Assembly: GCA_964497925.1 (NCBI GenBank)
Contig: CAZCFE010000006.1
Location: 14,807-78,806 of the forward strand
Source of the DNA: CAIYWZ01 sp964497925
GTDB lineage: Bacteria > Pseudomonadota > Alphaproteobacteria > CAIYWZ01
Reading direction: 5' to 3'
DNA length: 64,000 nucleotides
Part shown: positions 61,801 to 64,000 of the stretch, piece by piece
Numbering within the stretch: position 1 is the stretch's first letter
Layout of the letters: every line of letters starts with the position of its first letter
Position numbers and translations under genes: made by a program
The notes under the pieces: model-generated
Told to the model about the DNA's origin: nothing
The model's database searches: none
Seen by the model: the letters and a program-made list of their open reading frames with translations, nothing else

Positions 61801-62253
61801 ATGGCGTTAAAAATTCGTTTAGCCAGAGCTGGCGCAAAAAAGCAGCCTTACTATCGTATTGTGGTTGCAGACTCAAGAAGCCCACGTGATGGTAAGTTTA
61901 TTGAAAAAGTAGGTGTATATAACCCTATGCTTGAACGTGATAATGACAAGCGTGTCGTTTTACAAGCAGAACGTGTAACATACTGGCTTTCAGTGGGTGC
62001 ACAGCCAACAGACCGTGTCGCAAAATTCTTAGGATACGCAAAGCTTGCGCCTATGCCAGAATATGTTGAGACACCTGTAAAGTCTTTGCCTAAGAAAAAG
62101 GCACAAGAAAGAATGAAAGCTGAAGAAGCTGCCCGTGAAAAAGAGATTGCTGCTCAAGCTGCAGCAAAAGCAGCAGAAATTCAAGCAAAAGCAGATGCAG
62201 CCGCAGCGGCCGCAGCTCCAGTTGTTGAAGCTGAAACGCCAGTGGCTGAGTAA
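61801..62253 (+). CDS. rpsP: 30S ribosomal protein S16
   Basis: 150 residues: a normal S16 core (about 1-85: MALKIRLARAGAKKQPYYRIVVADSR, GKFIEKVGVYNP) followed by a C-terminal tail of about 65 residues rich in Ala, Lys and Glu that is likely helical. Such tails occur in alphaproteobacterial S16. GGAGTATATGA precedes the ATG. Confidence 0.96.
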   Translation: MALKIRLARAGAKKQPYYRIVVADSRSPRDGKFIEKVGVYNPMLERDNDKRVVLQAERVTYWLSVGAQPTDRVAKFLGYAKLAPMPEYVETPVKSLPKKKAQERMKAEEAAREKEIAAQAAAKAAEIQAKADAAAAAAAPVVEAETPVAE

Positions 62254-62266
62254 GGATTAAAATCCA

Positions 62267-62782
62267 GTGTCTGATTCTTTATTAGATCTTGTTTGTATCG
62301 GTGTGATTACTGCTCCTCATGGAGTAAGTGGCATGGTATTGGTAAAGTCATTTACTCAAATTCCAGCCGACATTAAATCATACCCTGTCATTTTGAATGA
62401 AAAGCGTGAAAGAATGGATTTAAAGTTTACTGCTAAATCTACTAAAGATGCCTTCATTGCTAAAATTGATGGTGTAACAACAAGAAATGATACTGAAAAA
62501 TATCGCCGCGTAAAATTATATGTTGAGCGCGCTAGTCTTCCTAAGATTGATGATGAGGCTTATTATCATATTGATCTTTTGGGGTGCAGCGTTACAACTT
62601 TAAATGGCTTGGATTTAGGTCATGTTAAGGCAATTTATAATTATGGTGCGGGGGATATTTTAGAGGTATCAAATGATAGAGAAATTTGTATGATCCCATT
62701 TCACACAGACGGTGTTCCAGTTTTAGAGCTCGAACATAAACGTATTACTGTGGATGACAATTTTGTATGTGGGCGAGAATAA
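62267..62782 (+). CDS. rimM: Ribosome maturation factor RimM
   Basis: 171 residues, GTG start with AAGGAT upstream. N-terminal VCIGVITAPHGVSGMVLVKSFT and a C-terminal PRC-barrel (DLLGCSVTTLNG, IPFHTDGVP). It aids maturation of the 30S head around S19. Its stop overlaps the trmD start (TAATG). Confidence 0.93.
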   Translation: MSDSLLDLVCIGVITAPHGVSGMVLVKSFTQIPADIKSYPVILNEKRERMDLKFTAKSTKDAFIAKIDGVTTRNDTEKYRRVKLYVERASLPKIDDEAYYHIDLLGCSVTTLNGLDLGHVKAIYNYGAGDILEVSNDREICMIPFHTDGVPVLELEHKRITVDDNFVCGRE

Positions 62783-63510
62783 TGGCTTTTAATGTTACCG
62801 TTTTGACTCTTTTTCCAGAACTTTTCCCGGGCCCTTTAGGCGCCTCAATTACGGGAAAAGCAATTGAGAAGGAATTATTGTCTTTGCGGGCCATTAATAT
62901 TCGTGATTTTGCAACAGACAAACACAAAACAGTTGATGACACACCTGCGGGTGGAGGCTCTGGAATGGTTATGAAGCCAGATATTTTGGGTAATGCTATT
63001 GAAGTGGCATTAAGCAACCAGAAATCTGGAAAAGTAATTTATTTATCTCCCAGAGGAAAGCCTTTAACTCAGAATATCGTGAAATCTTTAGCGCAAGAGG
63101 AGCATTTGATTCTTTTATGCGGGCGATATGAAGGTGTTGATCAAAGAGTGCTTGATGAATGGGGTATAGAAGAAATTAGCATTGGTGATTATGTTCTAAC
63201 CGGAGGTGAAATTCCAGCTTATGTCCTGATCGATGCGTGCATACGTCTTCAAGACGGCGTTTTGGGTGATATGGGATCTTTAGATGAAGAAAGCTTTTCA
63301 AATGGGCTTTTGGAGTACCCTCATTACACAAGACCACAAACATGGAAAAATCGTCAGATTCCAGAGGTTTTAATTTCAGGACATCACGAAAAAATCAAAG
63401 CTTGGCGCACTGAACAGTCAAAAGAATTGACTAGAAATAGGCGCCCAGATTTATGGTTGAAATATTTAGAAAAAGAGGAAAATTATTATGAATATTCTAC
63501 AAAAATTTAA
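62782..63510 (+). CDS. trmD: tRNA (guanine-N1)-methyltransferase TrmD
   Basis: 242 residues. SPOUT-type knot enzyme: start FNVTVLTLFPELFPG, DDTPAGGGSGMVMKPD, and LLCGRYEGVDQRVLDEWGIEEISIGDYVLTGGE. It makes m1G37 to prevent +1 frameshifts. A GTG at 62767 is an alternative but overlaps rimM further. Confidence 0.96.
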   Translation: MAFNVTVLTLFPELFPGPLGASITGKAIEKELLSLRAINIRDFATDKHKTVDDTPAGGGSGMVMKPDILGNAIEVALSNQKSGKVIYLSPRGKPLTQNIVKSLAQEEHLILLCGRYEGVDQRVLDEWGIEEISIGDYVLTGGEIPAYVLIDACIRLQDGVLGDMGSLDEESFSNGLLEYPHYTRPQTWKNRQIPEVLISGHHEKIKAWRTEQSKELTRNRRPDLWLKYLEKEENYYEYSTKI

Positions 63511-63874
63511 TCAAGAGCAATTAGAAAAGCACTCTGAAGGTAAGGTAATTCCTAATTTTAGAGCAGGTGATACTTTGAAAGTTTGGGTGAAAGTTGTTGA
63601 AGGGACACGTGAGCGTTCACAGGCATATGAAGGTATGTGTATTGCAAGACGTAACAGTGGTTTTAACTCATCATTTACAGTTAGAAAACTTTCTTATGGT
63701 GAAGGTGTAGAACGTGTGTTTCCAGTGTATTCTCCAAACATTACAATTGAAGTGATTCGCAGAGGCGCTGTAAGACGTGCGAAGTTGTATTACTTGCGTG
63801 GAAGAACAGGAAAAGCTGCACGTATTGCTGAAAAGAATACTTGGAATAAGCCAGGGGCAGAAAAAATAAAATAG
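63488..63874 (+). CDS. rplS: 50S ribosomal protein L19
   Basis: 128 residues. FRAGDTLKVWVKVVEGTRERSQAYEG and the RAKLYYLRGRTGKAARI end are characteristic of L19. It lies at the 30S-50S interface. It overlaps trmD by 23 bases. Confidence 0.96.
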   Translation: MNILQKFNQEQLEKHSEGKVIPNFRAGDTLKVWVKVVEGTRERSQAYEGMCIARRNSGFNSSFTVRKLSYGEGVERVFPVYSPNITIEVIRRGAVRRAKLYYLRGRTGKAARIAEKNTWNKPGAEKIK

Positions 63875-63949
63875 AGATTTCTCTGTTTTATGCATTTTTT
63901 TGTTGCATAAAAATAAAGAGCTGTGTATATACATAGACAGTTCTTTTAA

Positions 63950-64000
63950 GCGGGCGTAGCTCAGGGGTAGAGCACAACCTTGCCAAGGTTGGGGTCGAGG
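63950..64000 (+). tRNA. tRNA-Gly (GCC), 3' end beyond the window
   Basis: Acceptor GCGGGCG, D-arm GCTCAGGGGTAGAGC, anticodon arm CAACC-TTGCCAA-GGTTG with anticodon GCC, and the variable bases leading to the cut at 64000. The T-arm and 3' end are outside. Confidence 0.9.

Noticed and set aside
1..64000. CRISPR arrays, insertion sequences, integrases, phage genes
   Set aside because: No direct-repeat/spacer pattern, transposase or phage motif was seen in any long frame or spacer.

Overview
The window looks like chromosome from an AT-rich alphaproteobacterium that lives inside host cells, most likely in or near the Holosporales/Rickettsiales; this placement is inference from gene content. The pointers are a non-mitochondrial ATP/ADP translocase (40430-41977), the alphaproteobacterial blocks sucCDAB-lpdA with mdh, the nuoA-N operon, holC-pepA and ffh-rpsP-rimM-trmD-rplS, a TamA/TamB pair, CcmF, and a metal site of the non-cysteine type in HemB. 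All long frames use the standard bacterial code. I see no prophage, insertion sequence, CRISPR array or rRNA.

Layout. 1-5.6 kb: end of tamA, then tamB, an O6-methylguanine repair protein and an acetate symporter pair (DUF485 + ActP). 5.6-8.6 kb (minus): a lone fliS, then a PIMT-like protein, a rhodanese and a TolC-type efflux channel. 8.6-12.8 kb: an SbtA-type bicarbonate permease, an unexplained structured GC-rich spacer with a terminator, secG, pyrG, and a convergent transaldolase. 12.9-13.3 kb: a small secreted unknown. 13.3-23.4 kb (minus): gltX, a serine esterase, mdh, sucC, sucD, sucA, sucB, lpdA, which is half of the TCA cycle in one cluster. 23.4-27.8 kb (minus): ccmF, an exported prolyl-oligopeptidase family peptidase and a DUF2628 membrane protein with a clear promoter. 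27.9-32.8 kb: a secreted unknown, two tandem DMT/EamA transporters and an OPT peptide transporter, ending in a strong terminator. 32.8-35.5 kb (minus): leuS and a tiny lipoprotein. 35.5-36.25 kb: a decayed gene, possibly a CHAD-domain protein. 36.25-42.9 kb: an M16 peptidase pair, hemB, tsaE, the nucleotide translocase, a terminator and a secreted unknown. 43.1-56.7 kb: the complete 14-gene complex I operon. 56.7-58.6 kb (minus): holC and pepA. 58.8-64 kb: an outer-membrane protein, an internally shortened NDUFAF5-like protein, ffh, rpsP, rimM, trmD, rplS and the start of a tRNA-Gly.

How it fits together. The cell can import host ATP, peptides, acetate and possibly bicarbonate and other metabolites, yet it keeps a full NADH dehydrogenase and the oxidative half of the TCA cycle. 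That suggests a facultative energy parasite rather than a strongly reduced one. Gene decay is visible in several places: the CHAD-like remnant, the NDUFAF5-like protein without its SAM-binding half, a PIMT-like protein with an eroded SAM motif and a tiny lipoprotein before leuS. I did not find a clear, previously undescribed multi-gene system. The best candidates for novelty are the structured spacer at 9.84-10.14 kb, the three secreted orphan proteins, and the complex-I-linked truncated methyltransferase.
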